Positions 34,746-45,375 of a stretch of DNA of 64,000 nt are shown here, one piece after another. The DNA lies in NCBI GenBank assembly GCA_025738555.1, contig JAOVFP010000022.1:620001-684000 (forward strand), written 5' to 3'. A program made the position numbers and the translations under genes. The first letter of the stretch is position 1. Every line of letters starts with the position of its first letter. This DNA is from Cyathus striatus (lineage: Eukaryota; Basidiomycota; Agaricomycetes; Agaricales; Nidulariaceae). Below the pieces are notes generated by a model. The model saw only the letters and a list, made by a program, of their open reading frames with translations. It made no database searches and had not been told where the DNA came from.

Positions 34746-36965
34746 GAGCTCTTTACACTTAGCCATGTGTTCTGTACGGATCCGCGCGGAATCCGTGCGG
34801 AATCCGTACGGAATTTTCGGAGTCCGTGCGGAATCTGCACAGATTTTTTTCATTTTGGCAGAGGTTTTTTTGGGTCTGTACAGATTCCGCACAGATTCCG
34901 AAAATTCCGTACGGATTACGCAGAATTCCTCGGAATTCCGCATTACAGACCTGAAAATTCTGTACAGATTCTGTACAGAATCTGTACAGAATTTTATTAT
35001 ACTTGTTTCCTTGCATGTGACACTCTGCATTAAGCATGACACTAGGTGTTGAGTGTGATACTAGGTGTTGAGTGTGACACTATACGTTAAATGTGACACT
35101 ATAAGCGTGACACCAGGTGTTGAGTGTGACACTATACATTAAATGTGACACTATAAATGTGACACTAGGTGTTGAGTGTGATACTATACATTAAATGTGA
35201 CACTATAAGCGTGACACTAGGTGTTGAGTGTGATACTATAGATTAAATGTAACATGATAAACGTGACACTAGGTGTTGAGTGTGATACTAGGCGTTGAGT
35301 GTGATACTATACATTAAATGTGACACTATAAGTGTGACACTAGGTGTTGAGTGTGACACTATATGTTAAATGTGACACTATAAGCGTGACACTAGGTGTT
35401 GAGTGTGATACTAGGTGTTGAGTGTGACACTAGGTGTTGAGTGTGACACTAGGTGTTGAGTGTGACACTATATGTTAAATGTGACACTATAAGCGTGACA
35501 CTAGGTGTTGAGTGTGACACTATATGTTAAATGTGACACTATAAGCGTGACACTAGGTGTTGAGTGTGATACTAGGTGTTGAGTGTGACACTAGGTGTTG
35601 AGTGTGACACTATATGTTAAATGTGACACTATAAGCGTGACACTAGGTGTTGAGTGTGACACTATATGTTAAATGTGACACTATAAGCGTGACACTAGGT
35701 GTTGAGTGTGATACTAGGTGTTGAGTGTGACACTAAGCATTGAGTGTGACACTAAGCGTTGAGTGTGACACTAAGCGTTGAGTGTGACACTAAGCATTGA
35801 GTGTGACACTAAGCATTGAGTGTGACACTAAGCATTGAGTGTGACACTAAGCATTGAGTGTGACACTAAGTGTTGAGTGTGACACTCTGCATTAAGCGTG
35901 ACACTAAGGGTTGAGTGTGACACTAAGGGTTGAGTGTGACACTAAGCATTGAGTGTGACACTCTGCATTAAGCGTGACACTAAGGGTTGAGTGTGACACT
36001 AAGCATTGAGTGTGACACTAAGTGTTGAGTGTGACACTAAGTGTTGAGTGTGACACTAAGCATTGAGTGTGACACTAAGCATTGAGTGTGACACTAAGCA
36101 TTGAGTGTGACACTAAGCATTGAGTGTGACACTAAGCATTGAGTGTGACACTAAGCATTGAGTGTGACACTAAGCATTGAGTGTGACACTCTGCATTAAG
36201 CGTGACACTAAGGGTTGAGTGTCACACTAAGCATTGAGTGTGACACTAAGCATTGGGTGTGACACTAAGCGTTGAGTGTGACACTAAGCGTTGAGTGTGA
36301 CACTAAGTGTTGAGTGTGACACTAAGTGTTGAGTGTGACACTCTGCATTAAGCGTGACACTAAGGGTTGAGTGTCACACTAAGCATTGAGTGTGACACTA
36401 AGCGTTGAGTGTGACACTAAGCATTGAGTATGACTAAGCATGACACTAAGTGTTGAGTGTGACACTATACATTAAACATAACACTATACATTAAGCATGA
36501 CACTAAGTATTGAGTGTGACACTATGCATTAAGCATAACACTAAGCGATGAGTGTGACACTCTGCATTAAGTGTGACACTAAGTGTTGAGTGTGATACTA
36601 TACATTAAGCATAACACTATGCATTAAGTGTGATACTATGCATTGAGAATGATACTATATATTGAGTGTATCATGGATTTTGTATAGTGTGACACTTTTC
36701 ACCTAGAGTTACACTTGACATGTGTGACAAGGCAGCAATGCATAAATCCACACAGAATCCATGCAGAATATGTATGGAATCCATATAGAATAATCACCTC
36801 TAATAATAATAATAGCTACTATATAAATTCTGTATGGTATCTATACAGGTCTGTACGGGTCTGTACGGATCCGTACGGAATTTTCGGATTCCGTGCGGAT
36901 TCCGTACGGATCCGTGCGGATCCGTACAGATCCGTACAGACCTCTTGGGGGAGTGTAAATTACTG
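34746..36965. mobile_element. Non-autonomous KDZ-end element, 2220 bp, perfect 8-bp TSD
   Basis: Duplications CTGTAACT lie at 34738-34745 and 36966-36973. Ends are GAGCTCTTTACACTTAGCC and, read inward, CAGTAATTTACACTCCCCC. Subterminal blocks of ctgtacggatccgtgcgga type are better preserved than in the 25771 relative, keeping many CpG sites, so this insertion is probably younger. The middle is a 19-bp satellite of about 1.67 kb. Removing the element plus one duplication restores the transposase frame exactly (ICPVT joined to AVYVTN). Confidence 0.9.
35030..36700. repeat. 19-bp satellite, about 88 units
   Basis: Units are gtgttgagtgtgacactaa and variants (gcattgagtgtgacactaa, tgttaaatgtgacactata). 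The left third shows a higher-order pattern pairing ggtgttgagtgtgacactat with gttaaatgtgacactataag; the right part is a simpler 19-bp array with occasional ctctgcattaagcgtgacac units. Confidence 0.95.
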
Positions 36966-37806
36966 CTGTAACTGCTGTATATGTAACAAATACATGCCCC
37001 TCATTGGCATTGCACTTATCAACAACTGGAAGGGATATACCTTCTGTTACATTAATCTGGGGTACTGAAACTGTAAAAAATGTTCAAGTACTTACAGGAA
37101 TATGCAACAGATGCAAAACACAATATTCTGCTGACAGAGAGAATGTTTCAATTCCAAATAAAAAAAATACCAGAGTGTACCTTAATTCTGCAAAGTATGT
37201 GAAAGTAGGACAGTCATTGTGGGTGGACAGAACATTTCAAATGCAGCTGTAAATGCAATTTATAGTTTTCATGCATCAGCTTCTGCTTATACAGAATTTT
37301 GGAACAATAGCTTTTCTGATGAATACAGTATCACCTGCAGACAGATTTGGCAAGCATTTATTCAAGAAACTGTTAGAGCTTTGGCTTCTTCAAGAGATAT
37401 AAATTTGGAAGTAGAAGATGGTCTCTCAATTGATAATCTTACATGTGAAGCATTTTCTTTACTTGGTGATAATGGAATTATTCAATCTGCAGATAAACAC
37501 ACATGTTCTGAGTGCACACATGCTTATAGAAGCAAGTCCAATGCAATATCAAATGTTGACTCTGCTGGTGTGGTAGGTGTTGATGAAAACAGAGTAGTTC
37601 CTGATCTTGTACAATCTGAAAGTACACAGGAGGATATGAACTCTGTAAACATACAAAGAGCAGTAGTAGATATGGAAAATAATAATACAGAAACAAATGA
37701 GAATGAATATGCTCCTGTTAAAATAGTTGTATTGGATGCCATCATGATGGGTTCCACACATTGTGCATTTGAAGAGTGTACAAGTGAGTTACATAATGCA
37801 CATGGA

Positions 37807-38414
37807 TGTCACATCCTGTTCTTTTCCACTAGGGACAAGAACCTCAGAGTAGATAGTCTAATAGCAGAGTAACTTGTACAACATTAGTAGGGTGTGTGGA
37901 GATAGTGAACAAGTACAGGAGTAGTGGAACATTGGCTTCAACTTGTGTGTTGCACCCCTTGGACTTCCAGTTCTGTATTTAGAACAAAGTGGAGTAAGTG
38001 GCAAAATAGTGGAGTTGGCTCAAGGCCCAAGTGGGAGAAGGGTGTAAACATAGTTGATTTGAAACTAAAGTATATCTACATTACAGGAGTAGTTTATATA
38101 GTAAACTACTTTGTCTGAATGCATACAGAGTAATGCCCATGGGTATGTGGCATCCTAGGGGTAAGTAAACTCCATGAAATGTAGAACATGGTAAACTAGT
38201 AGTACACCTCTAGATTATAGTCATAGGAGAAATGGCCACGGCTGGAGAATGAGGTAGTAATATTAAAGGGAAGGAACAAGTAAACAGTTACAAGTAAACA
38301 TTAGTAAGGAGAGTTCAATATATAATAAGTATACATAGTCTGGAGGAAACATACTAAAAGCAGAGTAAACTCAGAGTTAACTCCAATGGTACAGGGATTG
38401 TCACAGATATGACA
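37807..38414. mobile_element. Solo LTR, 608 bp, inside the KDZ transposase
   Basis: Ends TGTCA and TGACA are inverted. Flanks ATGGA (37802-37806) and GTGGA (38415-38419) differ by one base and fit a 5-bp duplication. The insertion falls inside the CxC6-like cluster; removing it joins LHNAHG to GVFCEVHE. The interior is non-coding, with scattered agtaNac-type repeats. The solo state implies LTR-LTR recombination. Confidence 0.65.
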
Positions 38415-39699
38415 GTGGAGGAGTTTTCTGTGAAGTACATGAAGCTTTTTATGGTGCATGTTGTCATGTTCAATGGTGCACTAATATGAAAAAACAGGGT
38501 ACTCAAGCTTGTAATAATCACCAAGAAGAGTGGAGAAGGTTTTAATCAACTCATAACACTTCTCATCATGCTGGTGTAAGAAGAATGCTTCAGTGTCTAG
38601 GAGAACAGCTCCCATGGAATACAGTTAGACAAAGAAATGTTCAGCCACATGATGAACAACAACAGTCATCAAATAATAAAATAAAGAATTATTTTACTTG
38701 AGGTAAATTCTACTGTGTAGTAACAATATGTGCACCTTGTGGTATTGTTATTGCCTGGACAAAATTTGAGGGAGCAGAATCACCATTCAATATTATGAAA
38801 TTTTTGGAGGAAGTATTTCCTACTGAAGAATCCAGGCCAGATTATGTATGCATTGATAAAGCATGTTTGGTACTAAGATATCTTCTTAATGATGCAAGAA
38901 GAGAGCAATGGGAAACCTGGAAAAAAACTACAAGATTTAGTGTAGATAGTTATCATTATACAAATCACAGAGTTAAAGACTTCCTCTGCAGAATATTTTG
39001 CAATTCTGCCCCACTAGATGGATCTGCTCCAAATCTGGTTGTAACTGATGTTGACAATAATGGAAATCCATATTTGAAAAGAGCTTTAATACACAGGTAA
39101 GATACATATTATAATTATTTCAAAATATTTTTAAAACTACTACTTGACATAGGCATGTGAACAACTCAATGCTTGGCTTGGTGGCTTTGAATCTACTCTA
39201 AAAAAAATGATTCCAAGCAATTTTGATTGGTTTTTACATACCATGTTGTTTTATCACAGTAAGCATGTTATAGATAGGCAAGCAAGAAGAAGAAGACAGG
39301 AAGCTAATGGAATGGAAGTGGAAGAAGATGTAGCAGAGAATGATGACTTTCCAGCTGAAGATATTGTTCTCTAAATAACTAAACTCATGTATTTATAATC
39401 ACATCTAGTAACATATACAGTACAATTATGCTTCAACTAATGTTGTTTGGTTTGTTTGGAAAAAGGTTTGAGTATGATGAAATAAATTGACATTTGAAGC
39501 TGGTAAACACTTAAATTCCACATGAATCTGTGCAGAATCCATACAGAATTTTTATATTTGTACAGACTAGTACAGATTCTGCACAGATCTGCACAGACTT
39601 CTTGGAGGAGTGTAAATTACTGGTCAATTTGATCATGGTTTGCCCTGAAAAAATGATTGCGAGCAATCACAAAAACCAAGCAAAAAATGAGTGTCCTTT

Positions 39700-40442
39700 T
39701 TATAATGTGTATTGAGTGGAATGTAATGTAATGGTGATCATTGGCACTCATTTAGTTATTATACTTGATTACTGGGCTATTGTATTACACTGTGTGCATG
39801 CCTTGATATTTCAATGTGAAATAGCTTTGAAATATCATGGAAATATTCCTTTTATTACATCATTATTTCACTTTGTAATACTCAAACAATTCACATATGA
39901 TATTTTTCACATATTTAAAAGTCACAATAACAAAGAAATATTGAAACCTAGATCCCCATTTTCTTTCAAATCCTTTATTCAATATTTGAAAGGTTTTTTA
40001 TCTATGAAATAATAATAAAATATTTATTTGTTGCACTGGGTAGTCACAATGAGTTTTGTCTACCATTGTCTCATCTTTGTGACATATGCATATGTCACAA
40101 GGTTCTTAGTGGCATTGTGACACATGTCACATTCATCACACATGTCACAGTTGTCGCAGTTGTCACACATGTCACGGTAGTCACAGTCGTCACAGTTGTC
40201 ACAGTGTCATGGTTGTTGCACTTGTCACACTTGTCACAGTCATCACAGTTGGTGGCACCATGGGATAACTGTGATAACTGTGACAACTGTGACATGTGTG
40301 ACACTGTGGGACAACTGTGACATGTGTGATGAATGTGACATGTGTCACAATGCCACTAAGAATATTGTGACATATGCATATGTCACAAAGATGAGACAAT
40401 GGTAGACAAAGCTCATTGTGACTACCCAGTGCAACAAATAAA
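39700..40442. repeat. Left arm and centre of a foldback element
   Basis: 39720-40022 is inverted at 49226-49530 (for example gcatgccttgatatttcaat against its complement near 49440). The central part 40023-40442 is itself a palindrome: tttatttgttgcactgggta at 40023 is mirrored up to 40442. Its arms are about 125 bases around a spacer of tgtcacagttgtcac repeats. The two arms were separated when KDZ copy 2 inserted at 40443. A minus- or plus-strand frame of about 98 residues in the arm is present in both arms but has no recognisable domain. Confidence 0.75.
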
Positions 40443-40454
40443 GAGTTCATTGCA

Positions 40455-40735
40455 CTCCTCCACAAAATTAGGTGGAGTCCACCTGAAGTCCAGGACTCCA
40501 CCTGGACTCCACCTGGACTTCACTGGACTCCACCTGAACTATGAGAATGCTGCCATCCTATGTGCAGTTCAGGTCGAGTTCAGGTGCAGTCCAGGTACAG
40601 TCCAGGTACAGTCCTGGACTTCAGGTGGACTACTGGAAATCACCTGGAAATCACTGATTTCAGCCACTGGACTTCAGGTAGAATACTGGACTTTACCTGT
40701 AGTTCACCTGATTTTTGCTGTACTTCATACTAGAC
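40455..40735. repeat. Subterminal minisatellite of copy 2, GAG side
   Basis: Units of 10-12 bases around tccacctgga and its complement tccaggtgga occur in mixed orientation directly inside the terminal inverted repeat. Copy 3 has the counterpart at 57120-57390. Confidence 0.85.
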
Positions 40736-40789
40736 AATTATAACAGGGTTTCTTACTTATAATATAGGAAAAAAATTAATTTAATAAAT

Positions 40790-40882
40790 GTTACCACAGA
40801 GAATTGAACCATCAACGTCGAGAATAGCTGGCTCTTAACAAGTGCTAACTGATGCATCACTAACCGCTAGGCCATATGGTTG
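40790..40882 (-). other. tRNA-like A-box/B-box sequence in KDZ copy 2
   Basis: On the minus strand, atggcctagcggttagtgat resembles an A box in a D-arm and ggttcaattctc resembles a B box, with about 60 bases between. It aligns with 56961-57050 of copy 3. T-stem pairing is poor, so this is probably a tRNA-derived Pol III promoter or SINE-like relic. Confidence 0.5.
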
Positions 40883-41084
40883 TTGTTAGTACTGACATGC
40901 AACTCCCTATAGCCAACCTCAAGGTAAAATGTCACATGCTGTGCACACTGCCACAAACTGCCAGCGCTGCATGTTTCGTCATCGTCACAAACGATAATGG
41001 CTCCTCCCTCTTCCTTCCTCTGTTCTCTGCTCCTCCTTCTTCCTCCCCCCCTCTCCCCTCGTTCATCGTCTCCCCCATCTCATC

Positions 41085-42390
41085 CCCTCGTCTAGCAATT
41101 GACGAGCGTGGCGTCAAGCAGCCTCCATCTTGCCAGTGACGTGATGTGGCTAACGTCTTCTCGTCCCCCTCCTCCCTCTCTCGTGCGTAACGCCACGCAT
41201 AATCGCGTCAAGAACCGCCACATGCCTTCGCTCGTCTCGCAAGTGACGAGTATAAGTGACTAGCCCCCTCTCGCTCTCCCCCACCCTCGTCTGCAAGCAA
41301 TGGGGGCAAGCGTCTTTGCTGGCCACTGGCTTCTCCACGTGCCAGCCTCCTCCTTCGCCATCTCCCTTGCCCACGGCCTCACACCCCCTCTCTGCCCTCG
41401 TCTCGCAAGTGACGAGGGCGATTGTTTCATTCCCTCCCTCACTGTTTCCCTCTCCCTTGTCTCGCAAGTGACAAGTGCACTTGTTTCCTCCCCTCCCTCA
41501 CTGTTTCCCTCGCCCTCGTCTCACAAGTGACGAGGGCACATATTTCCTCCCCTCCCTCACTGTCTCCCGCGCCCTTGTCTGCAAGTGATGAGGGTGAGTA
41601 TCCTCTCTCCTCGCCCACAGCCCTGCGCCTCTTCTCAGCCCTCGTCTCGCAAGTGACGAGGGTGCTTATTTCCTCCCCTCTTCCTCGCCATCTCCCTCAC
41701 CCTCATCTGCAAGCGATGAGGGTGAGTGTCCTGTCTCACCCATGACCACGCACCTCCTCCATGCCCTCGTCTCACAAGTGACAAGGCATATATGGTTTCC
41801 CCCCTCTTTCCCTCTCCCTCGCCTTCGTCTGCAAGTGACGAGGGCGAGCATCTTCTCTCCTCGCTCACGGCACCACACCCCCTCTGCCCTCATCTCACAA
41901 GTGACGAGGCATATATGGCCTCCCCCCCTCTCCCTCTCCCTCGCCTTGTCTGCAAGTGACGAGGTCTAGCGTCCTCTCTCCTCGCCCACGGCCCCACACC
42001 CTGTCTACCCTCGTCTCGCAAGTGACGAGGCTTATATGGCCTCCCCCCCTCTCCCTCTCCCTCGCCTTGTCTGCAAGTGATGAGGGTGAGCATCTTCTCT
42101 CGCTCACGGCCCCACACCCCCTCTGCCCTCGTCTCGCATGTGACAAGGCGTATATGGCCTCCCCCCCTCTCCCTCTCCCTCACCTTGTCTGCAAGTGACA
42201 AGGGTGAGCATCTTCTCCCCTCTCCCACTCCCCTCGCCCTCGTCACTTGCAGATGAGGGTGGGTGTCTTCTCCCCTTGCCCACCACCCCGCCCCCTCTCT
42301 GCCTTTGTCTCACAAGTGACAAAGGTATATATTTCCTCCCCTCTCCGCGTCGCTATGCCCTCGTCACTTGCAAGACGAGGGCATATGTTT
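41085..42390. repeat. Palindromic minisatellite with CTCGTC...GACGAG unit
   Basis: The unit ccctcgtctcgcaagtgacg continues agggc and is followed by a C-rich spacer of 40-90 bases. Stem sequences ctcgtc and gacgag are self-complementary around an 8-base loop. About 18 units are present; some are inverted (ctcgtcacttgcagatgag near 42238). Many CpG sites remain. No gene is called in its many overlapping frames. Confidence 0.85.
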
Positions 42391-42524
42391 CCTCCTTTAT
42401 TCCTTGACCTCTCCTTCGCCCTCTTCCCCTCTCACTCTCACCCTTGCCCTTGCCTTCACCTGCTCCCACACCCACACACACACACATGCCCATTCACCCC
42501 ACCTTCACTATGTACAAGGGAAAA

Positions 42525-42715
42525 TTGATCCTTATCAGATCGATTTTCCCATATCATTTATTATATTTACGTTATCAACAATGTACTATACAACGAAGAA
42601 TCGATCCAATAATGGATCGATTCTTCTAATTATATATTATATTTATGTTATCAACAACATAGTATACAATGAAGAATCAATCCATTATTGGATCAATTCT
42701 TCTAATTATATTGCA
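42525..42715. repeat. Hairpin array upstream of gene A, copy 2
   Basis: Three near-perfect palindromes (gatccttatcagatcgat-like; gaatcgatccaataatggat continuing cgattc; gaatcaatccattattggat continuing caattc) alternate with tatatttatgttatcaaca sequence about 90 bases apart. Copy 3 has a different but analogous array at 55245-55545. Confidence 0.8.
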
Positions 42716-42948
42716 TTCTTTAAATAGTGTTGACAGCATGAGGCTTGAATTGTGTGAGTGAATGCAAAAATGGACATGTGAAGGAAGTGCAGATTGAGTA
42801 AGGCTTGATAGATATTAATAGTCATTACTTGATCTTCATATATATGACATGGTGGCCTGAGAACTTCTTTCTTCCCTTCCACCCACACTCCAGATACACA
42901 CTCAACTGCTTTCAACTTGTTCCTACTACTATTCTCATATATTTCATT

Positions 42949-44989
42949 ATGGTTGGCACCAGAAAATCTTCAAACATTACAGAAAACACAGAAAACAACC
43001 AGAGATCTCTTAGATCTGGTCCAAAAAACTCAGAAAATGCACAGAAAAGCACTAATAAGGGTGGAAAGGCAGCTAAAGTGAACAAGACAAAGAAAACAAA
43101 GTATGTTTTATATTAATTCTTGCTTTATCTACTTGTTAAAATTTATGAAACATAGAAAGACCTCAGTTCAGAGACTTCAAGATGATGAAAATGCTGAGAC
43201 TCCTGAGAAGCTTACTCCATATTTATTATTCTCTAACTACTTGTTATATTTTCTGATATTGTTAAAGAGTGGAGCAGGTATTAGCAGAGGAGGGCATTTC
43301 TATTGCTCCTCCTCCTCACATCTCTGCAAGTTCTGCAAGCTCTGCATCAATTCAGTCAACTCAAACTCCTGTGGCTGATATAAGTGACTCTCTCAATGAA
43401 GATGAGATTTTAATGCCTTTGGCTAGATTGGAAACTATGGCTTTGAATTCTTTGCTTGCTGATAAGGCATCTGGGAACTTGAAAGTTCTAATACTGAGAT
43501 TGAAATTGATAACACATCCAAATCTGAGGATGATTCTAAGAATTCAGATGAAAATTTAATTGATAATCAAATGGAGGAAATAAGTACCAATGCTAGAATT
43601 GAGAATGCAGAGAAGGAAGAAAGTGAACTTATGGATGTTGATATAGATATCACTCCAAAGAAATCTCTGCCAGTTCTTAAGCATGGACATGCACCATCTA
43701 GTCCTACTGATAACCGCCACTCTATAAGTAAAGTCTCATGTCGCTCTGAGTCACATAGTTCAGCAACATCTGGTTTGAGCAAGGATGAACTTCAAGGGGC
43801 ATCACGTACAATGGGAGGGTTCTCACGTGGACATGCAGTAGGAAACACATATAATTATGGAGATGATGAAGAGGGTAAGATAGTAGCTATTTTATGAGAT
43901 TGGACTATCTAACCTTTATTTGTGTAGATCCATTTATTATGCCTCCAGAAAATAATAATGGCGAAATCCATTTATTTCTTAAGTCAGATGCTCCAAAGGC
44001 CAATTTTGTTATCAGTAATCAGGAGCCATTGTGTGATCTTAAAGCTCTACTTGAACATGTAGGTGATTGTTACTCACCTATTGCAAGTATGTATTATTAT
44101 ATTTTATACTATTTGAAATATTTTCTAACAATGTTAATAGAGAAGAATGCCAGAATTTCCTTGCGTGAAAATGATAATTGGAGTTTGAAAGGTCGCTACT
44201 TAAGTATTCAGGAAAAGAAGACAAGCACTGTTACTTGGCAAATAAATGATAATAATAAATATGTTCTGGAAATTTTAGCTGTAAGTTATACTTTGATTAT
44301 CAATTTATCTTAAAGCTCATTTTTATCAGGAGGGTGCTGATACTGAACAAAGAACTGAGTCTATTGCTTCTGGAGCTGCTGGACCTTCCACCAATAAGGA
44401 GGAAGTTGTGAAAAATCTTATGATCTCACACTTCAACATTCCTGATCATCTCGTTAAGAATAATAGCAAAGATCAGGACATTTGTATTACATATGAGAAG
44501 TATGAGATGATTGAAGATATATGGAACAATAAAAAGCCATCTCTGAGTACTATTATGACATCAGCAAAAACTAATATTGATAAGAAAGTACTTATCAGTG
44601 TTTTCATATCTCCATCCACATATTACACATATGCATATAAGATCTTTCCACTACTGGAATATCACCCACAAATGACTTCTTGGATGAAAAAACAAGGAGG
44701 GGTTGATAAAAAAAGTGTTTGGGGATCTGCAAAACCAAACTTTCAGAATTTGAATCAAATTTTACTTGGAAAGCAGGCTGCAGCTGAGGAGGAGAAGAAA
44801 AGAAAGAGTAAGGGGAAGGGTAAAGAAAGAGAAGAGAGTGAGGAACATGAGGAAAGAGAGGAGAGAGTGGAGAGTGAGGAGAGAGAAGAGAGAGAGGAAA
44901 GGGAGGGAAGGGGGATAAGGAAAAGTCTAAGAAGTCCCACAGAAAGGACAAGGGAAAATCTAAGAAATTGTAAGATTTTCTCTCAGTAA
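42949..44989 (+). pseudogene. KDZ element gene A (companion protein), copy 2, one frameshift
   Basis: Start MVGTRKSSNITENTENNQRS is basic and Asn-rich, with a GTATGT donor near 43101. Exons then give RLQDDENAETPE, VEQVLAEEGISIAPPPH, SLNEDEILMPL, an acidic Ser/Asp stretch, DIDITPKK, SSATSGLSKDELQGASR, MPPENNNGEIHLFLKSDAP, RISLRENDNWSLKGRYLSI, IPDHLVKNNSKDQDICITYE, STYYTYAYKIFPLLEY, and a Lys/Glu-rich tail. Copy 3 has the same blocks in the same order, so this multi-exon protein is a constant part of the element. No known domain is seen; the basic start, acidic middle and charged tail suggest a nuclear, perhaps DNA- or chromatin-associated, accessory factor (inference). A 1-nt frameshift near 43480 separates two otherwise aligned exon parts. 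Confidence 0.65.
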
Positions 44990-45059
44990 GATTAGTTTCA
45001 TTTTGCTATAGTACTTCAAATACTCTCAACAGTATTTGTTAGTTCCTGCATTTCCACTT

Positions 45060-45340
45060 TCAACAAGTGGTTGTTAGCTTTTTAATGTTCTATCTTTCTT
45101 ATCTCCAATTTCAACAATTGGCTTCATATCTTGGTTCTTTTTTCTGTAGAGTTGGAATACTTCAACAGTATTTTCAGCCTTATGTATAGTTATTTGCTTT
45201 CAACAGCAAAATATTCATTTCATTTTCATATCTTGGTTCTTTATGCTGTAGAGTTGGAGTACTTCAACAGTATATTCAGCCTTATGTACAGTTATTTGCT
45301 TTCAACAGCAAAATATTTCTTTCCTTTTCAATATGTAATT
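45060..45340. repeat. About 101-bp tandem repeat between genes A and B, copy 2
   Basis: The phrase gagttggaatacttcaacag begins at 45150 and 45251, each followed by cagccttatgtaNagttatt and tgctttcaacagcaaaatat. An older half unit precedes it. The same kind of repeat lies between the genes of copy 3 (52725-53035). It may hold the 5' leader or promoter of gene B. Confidence 0.75.
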
Positions 45341-45375
45341 TGTTGTACTATTAGCATGTTTTATGTTTTTGTTTC

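Larger units (their letters stand above)
34310..39374 (+). pseudogene. KDZ-type transposase (gene B) copy 1, interrupted by two insertions
   Basis: Coding starts after a TTTCAG acceptor near 34316 with FPDIPFTTFSKFINSN. It is cut at 34745 by a KDZ-end element and resumes in frame at 36966. Then come ICNRCKTQY (CxC5-like), FHASASAYTEFWNNSFSDEY, CSECTHAYRS, and THCAFEECTSELHNAH. A solo LTR (37807-38414) splits the CxC6-like cluster, which continues GGVFCEVHE, CCHVQWCTNMKKQGTQACNN. The catalytic part follows: TICAPCGIVIAW, YVCIDKACLV, FSVDSYHYTNHR, GSAPNLVV. A 56-nt intron (39097-39152) leads to CEQLNAWLGGF and the stop at 39372. Lesions besides the insertions include TGA at about 38699, TAA in the CxC6 tail, and a 1-nt loss before the last intron. 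Confidence 0.8.
28569..39622 (+). mobile_element. KDZ-type transposon copy 1, with two nested insertions
   Basis: The left end GAGCTCTTTATGCTTAGCC begins at 28569; the right end read inward is CAGTAATTTACACTCCTCC, finishing at 39622. The ends match the small elements at 25771 and 34746. Between them are a tRNA-like sequence, a decayed palindromic minisatellite, a polypurine repeat, gene A (31214-34035) and gene B (34310-39374). Nested inside gene B are a 2220-bp KDZ-end element and a 608-bp solo LTR; without them the element is about 8.2 kb. Flanking octamers AGAATTTG and GTCAATTT are only partly alike (TCAATTTG if shifted by one), so the target duplication is decayed or the boundary is off by one. 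Confidence 0.65.

Noticed and set aside
34722..35052. Open frames with repeated RTDSENSVRI and ESVRNPYGIFG-like phrases
   Set aside because: They are translations of ctgtacggatccg subterminal repeats, open on both strands.
41150..42407. Many 60-118 residue open frames on both strands
   Set aside because: All follow the period of the palindromic minisatellite; none has a unique sequence.
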